A stretch of 40,700 bases of DNA from Syntrophaceae bacterium. Its GTDB lineage: Bacteria; Desulfobacterota; Syntrophia; Syntrophales; Smithellaceae. The position numbers and the translations under genes are program-made. Where the stretch lies: assembly GCA_003142835.1 (NCBI GenBank), contig PLNU01000138.1:1-40700 (forward strand), written 5' to 3'. The notes below the pieces were generated by a model. It worked only from the letters and a program-made list of their open reading frames with translations, did not search any database and had not been told where the DNA came from. Positions 16,165 to 26,028 of this stretch are shown here, one piece after another (within the stretch, counting starts at the first letter, position 1; every line of letters starts with the position of its first letter).

Positions 16165-18249
16165 ATGCAAGAAATAGTCACTTTTTCCAAAGAAGGCAAC
16201 ATAGGTCTCATCGTCGTTAACAATCCTCCGGTCAATGCGCTTTCCCAGGCAGTTCGCCAAGGCATTAAAACCGGTGTGGAAAAAGGAATCGCCGACAAGG
16301 ATATCCTGGCGATGATCATTATCTGTGAAGGACGCACATTTATCGCCGGCGCTGATATCCGCGAATTCGGCAAACCAATGATAGAACCCTTCCTTCCCGC
16401 CATTGTGCAGTATATTGAAGATTCACCCAAGCCCATGATAGCGGCTATCCATGGTACAGCTCTTGGCGGCGGGTTGGAAATCGCGCTGGGCTGCCATTTC
16501 CGCATCGCAGCGCCCACTGCCAAAGTTGGGTTGCCGGAAGTTAAACTGGGTATTCTTCCCGGCGCCGGCGGCACGCAGCGTCTTCCTCGTCTGGTTGGCC
16601 CGCAGGCCGCGCTGGATATGATCGTCTCCGGCAATCCCATTGCCGCCCAGAAAGCTCAGACAATTGGTATAATAGATGAAATCGCTGATGGTGATCTGAA
16701 AGCCGCGGCTCTGACGTTTGCTAAAAAAGTGATCAGTGAAAAGCGGCCAATTAAAAAAATAAGCAGTCTTGCCGCTAAAGTTGATAATCCCGCGATGTTT
16801 GAAGAATATGCCAAGAGCATAGCCAGGAAGCAGCGCGGCTTCCTCGCCCCGTTCCAGTGTATTAAAGCGGTTCAGGCCGCCGTAGAATTGCCCTTTGCCG
16901 AAGGTATGAAGCGCGAACGTGAAATATTCGTGGAATTGCAGGCTTCACCGCAATCTAAGGCGCAGCGGCATGTTTTCTTCGCCGAACGCGAAGTTGCGCG
17001 CATTCCCGGATTGCCGGCTGATCAGCAGACCAGGGAGATTAAGTCCGTAGGCGTATTGGGAGCAGGAACCATGGGCGGAGGCATCGCCATGTGCTTTGTC
17101 AACGCCGGTATCCCTGTAGTACTTCTGGAAGTCAAACAGGAATTCCTGGACAAGGGTCTTGGTATCATTCGCAAAAATTATGCAAACACTGTCGCCAAAG
17201 GTTCTCTCCAACAGGATGTTATGGACAAACGCATGTCGCTGATCAAACCGACTCTTTCTTATGATGATTTGAAAAATGTTGATCTGGTCATCGAAGCGGT
17301 ATTCGAAGACATGGCCGTTAAAAAAGAGGTTTTCGCCAAGCTCGACGCTGTGTGTAAGCCCGGCACCATCTTCGCCTCCAATACGTCATACCTCAACATC
17401 GACGACATCGCTGCCATGACAAAACGGCCAGAAGACGTCATGGGCATGCATTTCTTCAGTCCGGCCAACGTCATGAGGCTTTTGGAAAACGTCCGTGGTG
17501 CAAAAACTTCTCCCGAAGTATATGCCACAGCCATGAAGGTCGGCAAAAAGATCAACAAGGTTCCCGTTCTGGTAGGCGTATGTGACGGTTTTGTCGGCAA
17601 CCGAATGCTGGCTAAACGCAGCTGCGAATGCGGCTTTATGCTGGAAGAAGGCGCGCTTCCCCAGCAAATCGATAAAGTCATTTACAATTTTGGTTTCCCG
17701 ATGGGTCCCTATGCAATGAGCGACATGGCCGGTCTGGATATCGGCTGGCGCAATCGTAAAGCCAAATTTGACAAACTTTCTCCCAGAGAAAAGGCTAACA
17801 ATATCCTTGATAAAATCTGTGAGCTGGGGCGTTACGGTCAGAAAACCGGCGCGGGCTTTTACAAATATGACGACAAACGCAATGCCACACCGGATCCCGT
17901 GATTGAGGAACTGATCATCAAACACTCCCGGGAAGTCGGCAAAACCAGACGTGTTATCACCGACCAGGAAATTATCGAGCGGGCAATTTATTCTATGATC
18001 AATGAAGGAGCTAAGATTCTGGAGGAAGGAATCGCCGCACGGCCACTGGATATCGATATTGTCTGGATCTATGGTTATGGATTCCCTGTATATCTGGGAG
18101 GTCCCATGTTCTATGCTGATCAGGTCGGATTAAAGAAGATTTACGAAGCGATTCTGAAATATAAAGACATAGTCGGAGCCCAATATTGGGAACCTTCGCC
18201 ACTACTGGCAAAGCTGGCTAAAGCAGGGAAAGGGTTTTACTCCAAATAG
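16165..18249 (+). CDS. Enoyl-CoA hydratase / 3-hydroxyacyl-CoA dehydrogenase fusion (FadB/FadJ type)
   Basis: This 694-residue bifunctional beta-oxidation enzyme has an N-terminal crotonase domain (about residues 8-190) with [10 protein letters not shown], the oxyanion segment [14 protein letters not shown] and the second catalytic glutamate region [20 protein letters not shown]. The NAD-binding dehydrogenase domain begins near residue 295 with [13 protein letters not shown]; the catalytic histidine region is [14 protein letters not shown]-terminal dehydrogenase repeats follow (about 475-690), including GFVGNRM. It converts 2-enoyl-CoA to 3-ketoacyl-CoA with NAD, in the cytoplasm. It is transcribed alone and ends at a strong bidirectional terminator. 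TAGGAG lies 8 bases upstream of the ATG. Chain-length preference cannot be read. Confidence 0.93.
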   Translation: MQEIVTFSKEGNIGLIVVNNPPVNALSQAVRQGIKTGVEKGIADKDILAMIIICEGRTFIAGADIREFGKPMIEPFLPAIVQYIEDSPKPMIAAIHGTALGGGLEIALGCHFRIAAPTAKVGLPEVKLGILPGAGGTQRLPRLVGPQAALDMIVSGNPIAAQKAQTIGIIDEIADGDLKAAALTFAKKVISEKRPIKKISSLAAKVDNPAMFEEYAKSIARKQRGFLAPFQCIKAVQAAVELPFAEGMKREREIFVELQASPQSKAQRHVFFAEREVARIPGLPADQQTREIKSVGVLGAGTMGGGIAMCFVNAGIPVVLLEVKQEFLDKGLGIIRKNYANTVAKGSLQQDVMDKRMSLIKPTLSYDDLKNVDLVIEAVFEDMAVKKEVFAKLDAVCKPGTIFASNTSYLNIDDIAAMTKRPEDVMGMHFFSPANVMRLLENVRGAKTSPEVYATAMKVGKKINKVPVLVGVCDGFVGNRMLAKRSCECGFMLEEGALPQQIDKVIYNFGFPMGPYAMSDMAGLDIGWRNRKAKFDKLSPREKANNILDKICELGRYGQKTGAGFYKYDDKRNATPDPVIEELIIKHSREVGKTRRVITDQEIIERAIYSMINEGAKILEEGIAARPLDIDIVWIYGYGFPVYLGGPMFYADQVGLKKIYEAILKYKDIVGAQYWEPSPLLAKLAKAGKGFYSK

Positions 18250-18259
18250 TTCTTAACGA

Positions 18260-18307
18260 AAAACCCCGCCTACGGTTATTCTACCGCAGGGCGGGGTTTT
18301 CTTTTTT
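18260..18307. terminator. Bidirectional intrinsic terminator between convergent genes
   Basis: AAAACCCCGCC (18260-18270) and GGCGGGGTTTT (18290-18300) form an 11-base-pair stem, with an inner CGGT/ACCG pairing. It is followed by CTTTTTTC and preceded by an A-rich stretch on the plus strand. It lies between the plus-strand gene ending at 18249 and the minus-strand gene ending at 18344, and should serve both. Confidence 0.88.
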
Positions 18308-18343
18308 CTATAAACCGGAAACGACTAAGCTTATTGGCTCAAA

Positions 18344-18904
18344 TTATTTCTTCAAAATCAAATCATCCATTATTTTAAGAACATTGTCGATTTCCGCTTT
18401 GTTCCAGGTGCTATTTTTGTCTGCATACTTTATATATTTGATCTTTTTGTCTTTGCCGATCAAGATAAACACCGACTTCCCCTTGCAACTGCCCAGGTTC
18501 CAGGTTTTGGCAAGCGTCAGATCAGGATCCGTCAGGATTGTACTTTTATATTTTTCCATCTTGGACTTGACTATTCTTCGAATAACAAAGTTGGGCGCAG
18601 TGGAGTCCTTCATATTGGCAACTCCTAGTCCTCTGTAAATAGCTTTGTCATATTTTCTTGCCTTCGTCGCGTCGCTAATGGGATCAGCTAAATCCGATAC
18701 GCTTGAGTCGGCATAGGTTACAGTAATCACATGAGTACCAAAATCCGGAATGGTTGCAGGATTATCATCAGCATCCCTGATTTGAGGATTAGATAGCTCC
18801 TGGCCCACCGATGCGGCGTTTACAGATCCCACACCGGCAGCAAAAGCAATAATTGCACATCCAAAGACAACAACCAGACTTTTCCGTAAAAATGATCGAC
18901 TCAT
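18344..18904 (-). CDS. Exported thioredoxin-fold protein, YtfJ-like
   Basis: This 186-residue protein has a signal peptide: SRSFLRKS, a hydrophobic run of about 20 residues, then VNAAS near residue 30. The rest resembles the periplasmic YtfJ family, which has a thioredoxin-like fold without the redox CXXC: the FVIRR segment, STILTDPDLTLAKTW, then GKSVFILIGKDKKIKYIK. The start at 18904 is chosen because a purine-rich AGGGGGAA and the signal peptide fit it; the open frame extends to 19015 into the next gene's end. Biochemical role is not established for the family. Its nearest upstream neighbour on the same strand is the PFK-2-like gene, 104 bases away. Confidence 0.7.
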   Translation of the reverse strand: MSRSFLRKSLVVVFGCAIIAFAAGVGSVNAASVGQELSNPQIRDADDNPATIPDFGTHVITVTYADSSVSDLADPISDATKARKYDKAIYRGLGVANMKDSTAPNFVIRRIVKSKMEKYKSTILTDPDLTLAKTWNLGSCKGKSVFILIGKDKKIKYIKYADKNSTWNKAEIDNVLKIMDDLILKK

Positions 18905-19007
18905 AGTAGATTCCCCCTTTTTATTTAAAAAATATTTTCTTTCGATACGTAAAAGTATAGGGGGTCTGTTTTTGCTTGTCAAGGGATAGTTTGCGTCCGA
19001 ATTGTCG

Positions 19008-20225
19008 CTAATCATAGCTTTTCATTTCAAATAACTTTTTGTTGTGAATGGATACGATGTGGTAAAATCTGTCTTGCGGAATGTATATGTAGGGAACATC
19101 TTCTTCACGCCGGTAAAGAAAATGAGAAAGAATCATCCTGTTTACGGCTTGATGTCCGATGATCATAATGTTGCCGGAATGCCGGTTCAAATGAAAGGCC
19201 TTCTTAATCCCCACCTCGATTCGCGGTTTCATTATTTCATAACTTTCACCATTGGGATATGCATAGTGGTATTTATCCGCTTCTCTGCCCTGGGATATTT
19301 GAGGCATTTTCTTTTCAATGCTCTTATATGTCATCCCTTCGCAAATACCGGCATTGATTTCATCAAATTCCTTGATGGGAATAATTGTGCAATCTTTTTG
19401 CTCTTCAGCGATTAATTGAGCCGTTTGCATCGTCCTTTTTTTACTGCTTGTAAAAATATAGGGCACTCTGAGCTTCTGGAAAAAACGTCCCAAAGACTGC
19501 GCCTGCGCGATTCCCTTCGAAGTGAGTGACGGATTACCTCCGATACGGTTGGCAATGTTATATCCTGTTTCTGTATGGCGGATAAGAAAAAGGTTCTTGA
19601 CCACATCAGTGACCAGATAATCCCTGATTCGGGGATAGAGACCTATCGTGTCGCCGTGCTTTTCCTCGAGTATCTTATTGTGCAGAGAATCCAGCCGCAC
19701 ATAGTTTCTCTCCACCTTCAGCGGCACATATACCAGGCGATAGTAATCAATCCGTTTTATAAATTCCGCTTTCGCAGTCTGGCGGTCGAGATGAGAAAAA
19801 TCAGGCAGTTTAGTCTTTTCCAATATGTTCAGGCTGAGTATTTCTTCGTCATCATTTATGCATTCAATAAAAAGAATAGGATAATCATCCAGGAACTCCT
19901 CGATCATTTTCCGCCGCTCCCGGCTGGCGTTGGTTGCATCAAGGATAGCAACCTGGCCTGAGTTGCGCAGATATGCCCTGGCCATCTTCATGTTGATTTT
20001 GGCAAATCCTTTTCTGGCCTCTACAGCTGAAGCGTTTTCGGGATGATAAAATCCCGACAGGGAAGTCTCCTGTAACGGTCTGTACATTCTCCGAAGGTTG
20101 CCATTATTAAATATTCTTGTGGGGATGCCATCTCTTCTGAAGGCTTCCCGCAAACGTACAGCCAGAGTTGATTTACCTCTTGCCGGCAAACCCATCATAA
20201 CAATATAAAGTTTTTCATCATTCAT
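19008..20225 (-). CDS. Bifunctional 6-phosphofructo-2-kinase / fructose-2,6-bisphosphatase-like protein
   Basis: This 405-residue protein has the two-domain order of the eukaryotic PFKFB enzymes. The N-terminal kinase has Walker A GLPARGKST (residues 12-20) followed by PTRIFNNGNLRR, very like the eukaryotic GLPARGKT and FNVGEYRR, then AILDATNASRERRK (about 93-106). The C-terminal phosphatase has LIRHTETGYN (His217), RIGGNPSLTSKG, DEINAGICEGMTYKSIE, YPNGESYEIM and IIGHQAVNRMIL, in the same order as in PFKFB. One difference is RHTE where PFKFB has RHGE. It would make and remove fructose 2,6-bisphosphate, but a different substrate is possible in bacteria. It lies divergent from the methylmalonyl-CoA mutase operon. 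Confidence 0.82.
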   Translation of the reverse strand: MNDEKLYIVMMGLPARGKSTLAVRLREAFRRDGIPTRIFNNGNLRRMYRPLQETSLSGFYHPENASAVEARKGFAKINMKMARAYLRNSGQVAILDATNASRERRKMIEEFLDDYPILFIECINDDEEILSLNILEKTKLPDFSHLDRQTAKAEFIKRIDYYRLVYVPLKVERNYVRLDSLHNKILEEKHGDTIGLYPRIRDYLVTDVVKNLFLIRHTETGYNIANRIGGNPSLTSKGIAQAQSLGRFFQKLRVPYIFTSSKKRTMQTAQLIAEEQKDCTIIPIKEFDEINAGICEGMTYKSIEKKMPQISQGREADKYHYAYPNGESYEIMKPRIEVGIKKAFHLNRHSGNIMIIGHQAVNRMILSHFLYRREEDVPYIYIPQDRFYHIVSIHNKKLFEMKSYD

Positions 20226-20545
20226 AGATAACCATTTAATTATTTATTATTTATTTTAACCGCCGCTCATCATATTATGTGCATAAGAAAAAGCAAGTGA
20301 TTTATCCTGATAAATGCATAAAAGAGCTTTTGCTTTCGCTCAAAAGCAGCATTCTCTATTGACATAAACTTTTCGGATTGGACAACACAAATTCCTCTGT
20401 AAATACTTCCGTCTTGAATTGAGCATCTTTTTGATAGAGGTCTTTTCCCTTTTTTCGGCTTGATTTTATCAACCCCAAGGTATAAGGATAATTTAAGTAT
20501 GTTCATGACTTGTTGACAGAAGATCACGGTATTAAGGAGTCCATG
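20226..20545. other. 320-base divergent intergenic region
   Basis: This spacer separates the PFK-2-like gene (minus) and methylmalonyl-CoA mutase (plus). It contains a short inverted repeat GCTTTTG...CAAAAGC near 20327-20350 and scattered TTGACA/TTGATT-like hexamers, but no pair with a convincing -10 element. No gene is seen; a minus-strand frame crossing it is a shadow extending into the mutase gene. Confidence 0.5.
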
Positions 20546-22687
20546 ATGTCCCAACATTCCCAAAAGAAAAAATGGCAGGAACTTGCTGCAAAAGAATTGA
20601 AAGGAAAGCACACCGATTCCCTTAATTGGGAAACGCCAGAAGGAATCCTTGTAAAACCGATCTATACAGCCGAAGACCTGGAGGGGCTCGATTCCGTAAA
20701 TACTCTCTCCGGTATTGCCCCCTACATGCGAGGCCCTACGGCGACAATGTATGCCAACCGGCCCTGGACTATCCGCCAATACGCGGGATTTGCCACCGCC
20801 AAGGAGTCGAATGACTTTTACCGGAAAAATCTGGCTGCCGGGCAGACGGGCCTTTCTGTAGCCTTTGACCTGGCAACCCATCGGGGATATGATTCCGACC
20901 ATCCCCGCGTAGCCGGTGATGTGGGGAAGGCGGGTGTGGCTATCGATTCCGTTGAGGATATGAAAATCCTTTTCAATCAGATTCCGCTGGATAAAGTCTC
21001 CGTATCCATGACGATGAACGGCGCGGTACTTCCCGTTCTAGCAGGTTATATCGTTGCCGCCGAGGAACAGGGCGTGCAACAAAATCAGTTAGCCGGAACC
21101 ATCCAGAACGATATCCTCAAAGAATATCTCACACGTAATACGTATATTTACCCACCCCGTTCCTCGATGCGGATCGTCTCTGATATTATCTCCTACTGCT
21201 CTCAAAACATGCCGCGTTATAATACAGTTTCCATCAGCGGCTATCATATCATGGAAGCAGGAGCCGACTCCGTATTGCAGACAGCCTTCACTTTAGCTGA
21301 TGGCAAGGAGTATATCCGGGCTGCCATTGACGGAGGCCTGAAGATTGACGATTTTGCGCCGCGGCTTTCCTTTTTCTTTGGCGTGGGCATGAACTTCTTC
21401 ATGGAAATTGCCATGCTGCGGGCAGCCCGTTTTCTCTGGCACAAAATTGTCAGCGAGTTTAATCCAACCAATCTCCGTTCCGCTGTTTTGCGCACCCATG
21501 TTCAGACATCAGGCTGGAGCCTCACCCAGCAGGACCCATACAACAATATTATTCGCACGACACTAGAAGCGCTGGCGGCGGTCCTTGGCGGCACGCAGTC
21601 GCTGCACACCAATTCTTTTGATGAGGCGGTCAGCCTGCCAACGCCTCTTTCCGCCCGCACTGCCCGCAATACCCAGATCATTATCCAGGAGGAATCGCAA
21701 ATCTGTCATGTGGTCGATCCTCTCGGCGGTTCTTATTATATCGAGTCGTTGACGGCGTCGATTATCCGGGAAGCTCAGAAGATCATGGACGAGATCGAAC
21801 AGCTGGGTGGTATGGCGCGCGCCATTGAAACTGGCATGCCCAAGATGCGGATCGAAGAATCAGCCGCCCGCAGACAAGCGCGGATCGATCAGGGCAAAGA
21901 CACCATCGTCGGCGTAAATAAATACCGGGTTAAGGATGAAGTGCCAATGGACGTTCTGGAGGTTCCCAGCTCTGTCCGCGACGAGCAGATTAACCGCATT
22001 AAGCAAATTAAAGCCAGGCGTGATAACCCGGCTGTGCAAAAGGCTTTGGAGAAGATTACAAACGTGGCCCAAAAGGGAGGCAACTTACTGGCGGCATCAA
22101 TCGATGCGGTAAGGTTGCGGGCGACCGTCGGCGAAGTATCCGACGCTGTGGAAAAAGTTTTCGGCCGCTATGTGGCCACTACCCGCGTTATCTCCGGCGC
22201 GTATGCCTCTGAATATGGTGACAGCGAAATCATTGCGGCCCTGCGCAAACGTGTGAAACTGTTCTTTGAAAAAACAGGCCGCCGTCCCCGAATGCTTGTT
22301 ACCAAAATGGGGCAGGATGGACATGACCGGGGCATCAAGGTGGTTGCCACCGCGTATGCCGATCTAGGCTTTGATGTGGATATCAGCCCGATGTTTCAAA
22401 CGCCCGAAGAAGCAGCCAAAATGGCCATCGAGAACGATGTTCATCTGGTTGGTGTATCCAGTCTTGCCGCAGGCCACAAGACCCTTGTCCCGCAGCTAAT
22501 TGAGAATCTGAAAAAAATGGGCGGTGAAGAGATTATTGTGGTTGTCGGCGGCGTTATTCCGCCTGTGGATTATGACTTCCTTTATTCCAAAGGCGTGCAG
22601 GGAATCTTCGGCCCGGGAACAGCCATCACGGAATCAGCGGATAAAGTTTTGCAGCTTCTGGAGGAAAAATTTCTGAAAGTTAAATAG
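20546..22687 (+). CDS. Methylmalonyl-CoA mutase, catalytic and cobalamin domains in one chain
   Basis: This 713-residue B12 enzyme interconverts (R)-methylmalonyl-CoA and succinyl-CoA. The TIM-barrel catalytic part contains [11 protein letters not shown], with the tyrosine typical of true methylmalonyl-CoA mutases, [21 protein letters not shown] with the active-site Tyr-His, and [18 protein letters not shown]. The C-terminal cobalamin domain (from about residue 580) has [13 protein letters not shown], the base-off B12 motif DxHxxG, and [12 protein letters not shown]. Length equals the usual large subunit, and no separate small subunit gene is nearby. The start at 20546 is preferred (AAGGAG 6 bases before); 20543 and 20510 are upstream alternatives. 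It is first in a mutase-MeaB-epimerase operon, part of propionate or succinate interconversion. Confidence 0.95.
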   Translation: MSQHSQKKKWQELAAKELKGKHTDSLNWETPEGILVKPIYTAEDLEGLDSVNTLSGIAPYMRGPTATMYANRPWTIRQYAGFATAKESNDFYRKNLAAGQTGLSVAFDLATHRGYDSDHPRVAGDVGKAGVAIDSVEDMKILFNQIPLDKVSVSMTMNGAVLPVLAGYIVAAEEQGVQQNQLAGTIQNDILKEYLTRNTYIYPPRSSMRIVSDIISYCSQNMPRYNTVSISGYHIMEAGADSVLQTAFTLADGKEYIRAAIDGGLKIDDFAPRLSFFFGVGMNFFMEIAMLRAARFLWHKIVSEFNPTNLRSAVLRTHVQTSGWSLTQQDPYNNIIRTTLEALAAVLGGTQSLHTNSFDEAVSLPTPLSARTARNTQIIIQEESQICHVVDPLGGSYYIESLTASIIREAQKIMDEIEQLGGMARAIETGMPKMRIEESAARRQARIDQGKDTIVGVNKYRVKDEVPMDVLEVPSSVRDEQINRIKQIKARRDNPAVQKALEKITNVAQKGGNLLAASIDAVRLRATVGEVSDAVEKVFGRYVATTRVISGAYASEYGDSEIIAALRKRVKLFFEKTGRRPRMLVTKMGQDGHDRGIKVVATAYADLGFDVDISPMFQTPEEAAKMAIENDVHLVGVSSLAAGHKTLVPQLIENLKKMGGEEIIVVVGGVIPPVDYDFLYSKGVQGIFGPGTAITESADKVLQLLEEKFLKVK

Positions 22688-22690
22688 CCT

Positions 22691-23677
22691 ATGGAAAAGC
22701 CTGATGCTCAAAGCTACATTCAGGGAGTTCTGAACCGTGACCGGCGGATGCTGGCCAAGACGATTACTCTGATTGAAAGCACGCTGCCTGCCGATCAGAA
22801 AGTCGCACAGCAGATTCTGGATGCGCTTCTGCCCCAAACGGGAAAAGCGCTGCGACTGGGAATCACGGGTCTGCCGGGCGCCGGAAAAAGCACATTCATT
22901 GAGAGTTTCGGGATGATGTTGATCCGGAAAGGTTATTCTGTTGCGGTTCTGGCAGTTGACCCCAGCAGTCCCAAAACAGGCGGCTCAATCCTGGCCGATA
23001 AAACACGAATGGAAAAACTGGCCGTCAATGAGCGGGCGTTTATTCGCCCTTCTCCTTCCGGGAAAACATTGGGCGGTGTTGCCCGCAAGACTCGGGAAAC
23101 ATTGCTTGTGTGCGAAGCCGCCGGGTTTGATGTGGTAATGGTGGAGACGGTCGGTGTCGGCCAGTCGGAGGTTTCGGTTGCCTCTATGGTTGATTTCTTT
23201 CTGGTGCTGATGATTGCCGGAGGCGGTGACGAACTTCAGGGAATAAAAAAAGGGGTTCTGGAATTGGCCGATGCCATTGCGGTGAACAAGGCAGACGGCG
23301 ACAACATCGAGCGGGCCAAGCTGGCACAGCACCAGTATGAAATAGCTTTTCATCTGCTTTCCCCGCCGTATCGCAACTGGACGCCGCCGGTAGTCACATG
23401 CAGCTCTATCACAATGGCCGGTCTCGAAAATATTCATAAAATTATTCTCGATCATCGGGATAAACTGACCGAGAGTGGGGAGTTGCAAGTCAAGCGTCAG
23501 GAGCAGGATAGAGATTGGTTATTATTCATGGTGCGCGAAGGGGTGCAGGAATGGTTTTACGAAAGCCCGGCTGCCCAGCTGCTGGCGGAATTGCTGCAGG
23601 AAGTTGAAAAAGGAACCATAACGCCGACCACGGCTGCCGCCAGAATATTAGGTTGCCTGAAAGGGCTGAGGTTTTAA
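22691..23677 (+). CDS. meaB: Methylmalonyl-CoA mutase-associated GTPase MeaB
   Basis: This 328-residue G3E-family P-loop GTPase (MeaB/ArgK) has Walker A GLPGAGKST (about residues 57-65), AVDPSSPKTGGSILADKTRM, the conserved RPSPSGKTLGGVARKT and ETVGVGQSE, and the NKAD guanine-specificity motif. It protects and reloads the mutase with adenosylcobalamin. It starts 3 bases after the mutase stop, so the two are almost certainly co-transcribed. Confidence 0.94.
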   Translation: MEKPDAQSYIQGVLNRDRRMLAKTITLIESTLPADQKVAQQILDALLPQTGKALRLGITGLPGAGKSTFIESFGMMLIRKGYSVAVLAVDPSSPKTGGSILADKTRMEKLAVNERAFIRPSPSGKTLGGVARKTRETLLVCEAAGFDVVMVETVGVGQSEVSVASMVDFFLVLMIAGGGDELQGIKKGVLELADAIAVNKADGDNIERAKLAQHQYEIAFHLLSPPYRNWTPPVVTCSSITMAGLENIHKIILDHRDKLTESGELQVKRQEQDRDWLLFMVREGVQEWFYESPAAQLLAELLQEVEKGTITPTTAAARILGCLKGLRF

Positions 23678-23795
23678 GAAAGTTGAAGGTTGAAGACCGA
23701 AGGCTGAAGGTGTAAAAACAAATGTAGGGGCGATTGATTAATCGCCCCTTGGTCCACAGTTATAGATTTAACATAAATCATGAGGAGAATTTGCA
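23678..23795. repeat. Spacer with a GTAGGGGCGA-type interspersed hairpin
   Basis: AGGGGCGATT-gatt-AATCGCCCCT (23726-23749) is a perfect 10-base-pair hairpin. The words GAAGGTTGAAG/GAAGGCTGAAGG precede it as imperfect tandem copies at about 23685-23711. The hairpin's GTAGGG...CCCTAC style is shared with palindromes inside the dispersed repeats at 24266 and 38632. The spacer lies inside the methylmalonyl-CoA operon. Confidence 0.5.
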
Positions 23796-24197
23796 GTGAA
23801 AATATTAAACCTTGATCATATCGGGATTGCGGTTAAGAGTTTATCTGAGAGCTCTAAGCTCTATGAGCTTCTGGGAATAAAGTCGACAGGGACGGAGGAA
23901 GTGGCCGGACAAAAAGTAAAAGTTGCCTTCTTCCCCGTGGGAGATTCGGAAGTAGAACTGTTGGAATCAACTGCCCCGGATGGACCTATCGCGCGCTATA
24001 TCGAAAAAAATGGTGAAGGAATTCAGCATATCGCCTTGCGCGTAGATGACCTTGAGAAAGCGCTTGCTGAACTGAAAGCAAAAGGTGTTCGTCTGATCGA
24101 TGAAAAACCTCGCTACGGCGCAGGAGGTGCAAGAATTGCCTTTGTCCATCCCAAATCTACCGGCGGAATTCTTCTGGAACTCAGCGAAAAAAAGTAA
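23796..24197 (+). CDS. mce: Methylmalonyl-CoA epimerase
   Basis: This 133-residue glyoxalase-fold (VOC) protein has the usual length for the epimerase. Two beta-alpha-beta-beta-beta units are seen: [11 protein letters not shown] with a metal-binding His at residue 6, VELLES, then [12 protein letters not shown] with the second metal His, and [11 protein letters not shown] with a terminal Glu ligand. It interconverts the (S) and (R) forms of methylmalonyl-CoA for the mutase two genes upstream. GAGGAG lies 8 bases before the ATG. Confidence 0.92.
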   Translation: MKILNLDHIGIAVKSLSESSKLYELLGIKSTGTEEVAGQKVKVAFFPVGDSEVELLESTAPDGPIARYIEKNGEGIQHIALRVDDLEKALAELKAKGVRLIDEKPRYGAGGARIAFVHPKSTGGILLELSEKK

Positions 24198-24594
24198 TGT
24201 CTGGTCGCCCTCTTTTTGACCTGCCCGGCGCTTTTTCGATGGACAAATTTTGATGAGAACTTCTGCCATTTCTAAATCAAAGATGATATCGAGGCGGCAA
24301 GGAGGGGTAGGGAACGGTTTCAAACCGTTCCCTACAAATACGTTGAGGAAGCCGACGACGCCCCAGGCATGTGAGGCTGTGCCGCAATCCTCGTTTGTCA
24401 TTGCGGTGAACCGGAGCCCCGAGCAAAGCGTGTGGGGGACGACAGTGCGTGTGGCAATCTTTATATTATCAAAGACTTATGGGATTGCTTCGGTCGTTTC
24501 ACTCCCTCGCAAAGGCATTACGACACAGTCTCATTCGCCGGGTAAATTCCAGTCAGTGCCCAGATAGCCTCTGGTCATTTCTCTCCATCAAATC
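24198..24594. other. 397-base repeat-rich intergenic region
   Basis: No gene is supported. The first half carries a copy of the dispersed repeat (24266-24362). The second half (about 24397-24533) is a long imperfect inverted repeat that starts GTCATTGCGG and ends GCATTACGAC, enclosing GGCAATC and GGGATTGCTTCGGTCG. It resembles the interspersed GTCATTGCG...CGCAATGAC hairpins common in many bacterial intergenic regions. Confidence 0.6.
24266..24362 (+). repeat. Dispersed repeat copy 1 (with embedded palindrome)
   Basis: The left 40 bases (24266-24305), CCATTTCTAAATC...GCAAGGAGG, are identical to those of the copy at 29676. The right end TTGAGGAAGCCGACGACGC (24343-24361) is also identical. Between them lies a 29-base perfect palindrome at 24307-24335, GTAGGGAACGG...CCGTTCCCTAC, absent from copy 2 but with a counterpart in copy 3. 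Confidence 0.8.
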
Positions 24595-26028
24595 TCACGC
24601 GGAAACAGGCGGGCGGCGATGTTTCCAGGGACGAGCTTCTTCGAGCTGCGCGGCTAGGCGGAAGAGAGTGGCTTCAGCGCCGAACCGTCCCATAAAATGA
24701 GTGCCTATGGGCAGCCCTTCATCACTCCAATAAAGAGGAACGGACATGGCTGGTTGTCCCGTGGCATTGCAGATAGGTGTGAAAGGAGCAAACCGGCCGG
24801 TGCGCCGCCATCCCTTGAGGGGATCTTCGGCGGGGGAATCGAAAGTTCCAAGCACAACAGGTGCTTCACCCAGAGTCGGCGTCAGGTAAATATCATAGTC
24901 GCTAAAGAAGCGGGCAATCTGCCGGGAAATCTTCTGCATAGACTGGATAGCCAAAAGATAATCCGCACCGGTATTCTTCATCGCCATTTCATAAAGTGCC
25001 CAGGTGATTGGTTCATACTGACCGGCAGCCGGTTTTATGCCTGTTACAGAAGCTATTTCAGCGATTGTCGCGGCACATCCAGCGGCCCAGATAACATTGA
25101 AAGCCTTAACCAGGCTCCTTGCGTCATATTCAGGACTCTCCTCGATAAGATCATGCCCGAGATCACCGCAGAGCGCCACGGCATCCGCGAGAGCTTTTGC
25201 GCAATCAGCGGGAAGGGCTTCCCCTGTTGGCGATAGGCTCATATAAGCAATGCGGAGCCGCCCGGTTTTTTTGCCGACTTCTTTTTTGTAAGGCCCCATA
25301 GGTTGGGGAGCGTAATAGGGATCGCCTGGAGCGTAACCCATAGTGGCATCAAGAATGGCCGCGGAATCCCGTACCGAGCGAGTGAGCACATGTTCGGCCA
25401 CAAGCCCGCTCATCACGTCACCAAAATCCGGCCCCAGCGAGTTTCTCCCCCTTGTAGGTTTCAGACCGAATACTCCACAGCATGAGGCGGGGATGCGGAT
25501 AGAACCACCACCGTCGTTTCCGTGCGCAACGGGGACCATGCCTGAGGCAACAGCCGCCGCAGATCCGCCGCTGGAGCCTCCCGTTGTGCGGCTTGGATTC
25601 CAGGGGTTACGGCAGGGTCCAAATAGATGAGGTTCAGTGGTGGGCAATAGTCCCAGTTCCGGTGTGTTCGTTTTGCCCACCGCGATAAGTCCCGCCTTTT
25701 TATAACGGCTGACGAGTTCACTGTCATGATCGGCGATAACGTGCTGCAAATTCTTTGTCCCAAAAGTTATGCGTACACCCTTGTATGAAGCTAAGAGGTC
25801 TTTGATCAAAAACGGCACACCGGCAAAAGGCCCATCGGAAAGTGGTCCTCGGCTTGCTTTTCGTGCCTCATCGTACATAGTAGTGACAACAGCGTTGAGC
25901 TGTGGATTAATTTTTTCTATCCGCTCAATGGTGATTTCTATGAGTTCGCTTGCTTGAATATCTTTTTTCTTAATTAGTTTTGCCAGATCAGTGGCATCCA
26001 AAAAAGACAACTCTTCGTATCCTTTCAT
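24595..26028 (-). CDS. Amidase (amidase-signature family)
   Basis: This 477-residue amidase-signature hydrolase is GatA-like but more similar to catabolic amidases. The Ser-cisSer-Lys triad is visible: catalytic Lys in FLIKDL (about residue 73), then the glycine/serine-rich signature [23 protein letters not shown] with both serines (about 146-170). [19 protein letters not shown] follows. It hydrolyses an amide bond; the substrate cannot be read. GatA as part of the tRNA amidotransferase is less likely because gatB/gatC are not adjacent. It stands alone; AGGAG lies 8 bases before the ATG. Confidence 0.88.
   Translation of the reverse strand: MKGYEELSFLDATDLAKLIKKKDIQASELIEITIERIEKINPQLNAVVTTMYDEARKASRGPLSDGPFAGVPFLIKDLLASYKGVRITFGTKNLQHVIADHDSELVSRYKKAGLIAVGKTNTPELGLLPTTEPHLFGPCRNPWNPSRTTGGSSGGSAAAVASGMVPVAHGNDGGGSIRIPASCCGVFGLKPTRGRNSLGPDFGDVMSGLVAEHVLTRSVRDSAAILDATMGYAPGDPYYAPQPMGPYKKEVGKKTGRLRIAYMSLSPTGEALPADCAKALADAVALCGDLGHDLIEESPEYDARSLVKAFNVIWAAGCAATIAEIASVTGIKPAAGQYEPITWALYEMAMKNTGADYLLAIQSMQKISRQIARFFSDYDIYLTPTLGEAPVVLGTFDSPAEDPLKGWRRTGRFAPFTPICNATGQPAMSVPLYWSDEGLPIGTHFMGRFGAEATLFRLAAQLEEARPWKHRRPPVSA

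Noticed and set aside
16140-16640. 166-residue minus-strand open frame
   Set aside because: It is antisense to the crotonase domain of the gene at 16165 and rich in residues typical of shadow frames.
20510-20545. Longer N terminus of methylmalonyl-CoA mutase starting at 20510
   Set aside because: No ribosome site precedes it, whereas AAGGAG lies 6 bases before 20546 and the shorter form matches the usual family length.
23685-23711. Tandem-repeat gene or satellite near GAAGGTTGAAG words
   Set aside because: There are only about two imperfect copies, too few to call a repeat array.
24397-24533. CRISPR-like or tRNA-like structure in the repeat-rich spacer
   Set aside because: There is a single imperfect inverted repeat, without regularly spaced units and without a cloverleaf or anticodon arm.
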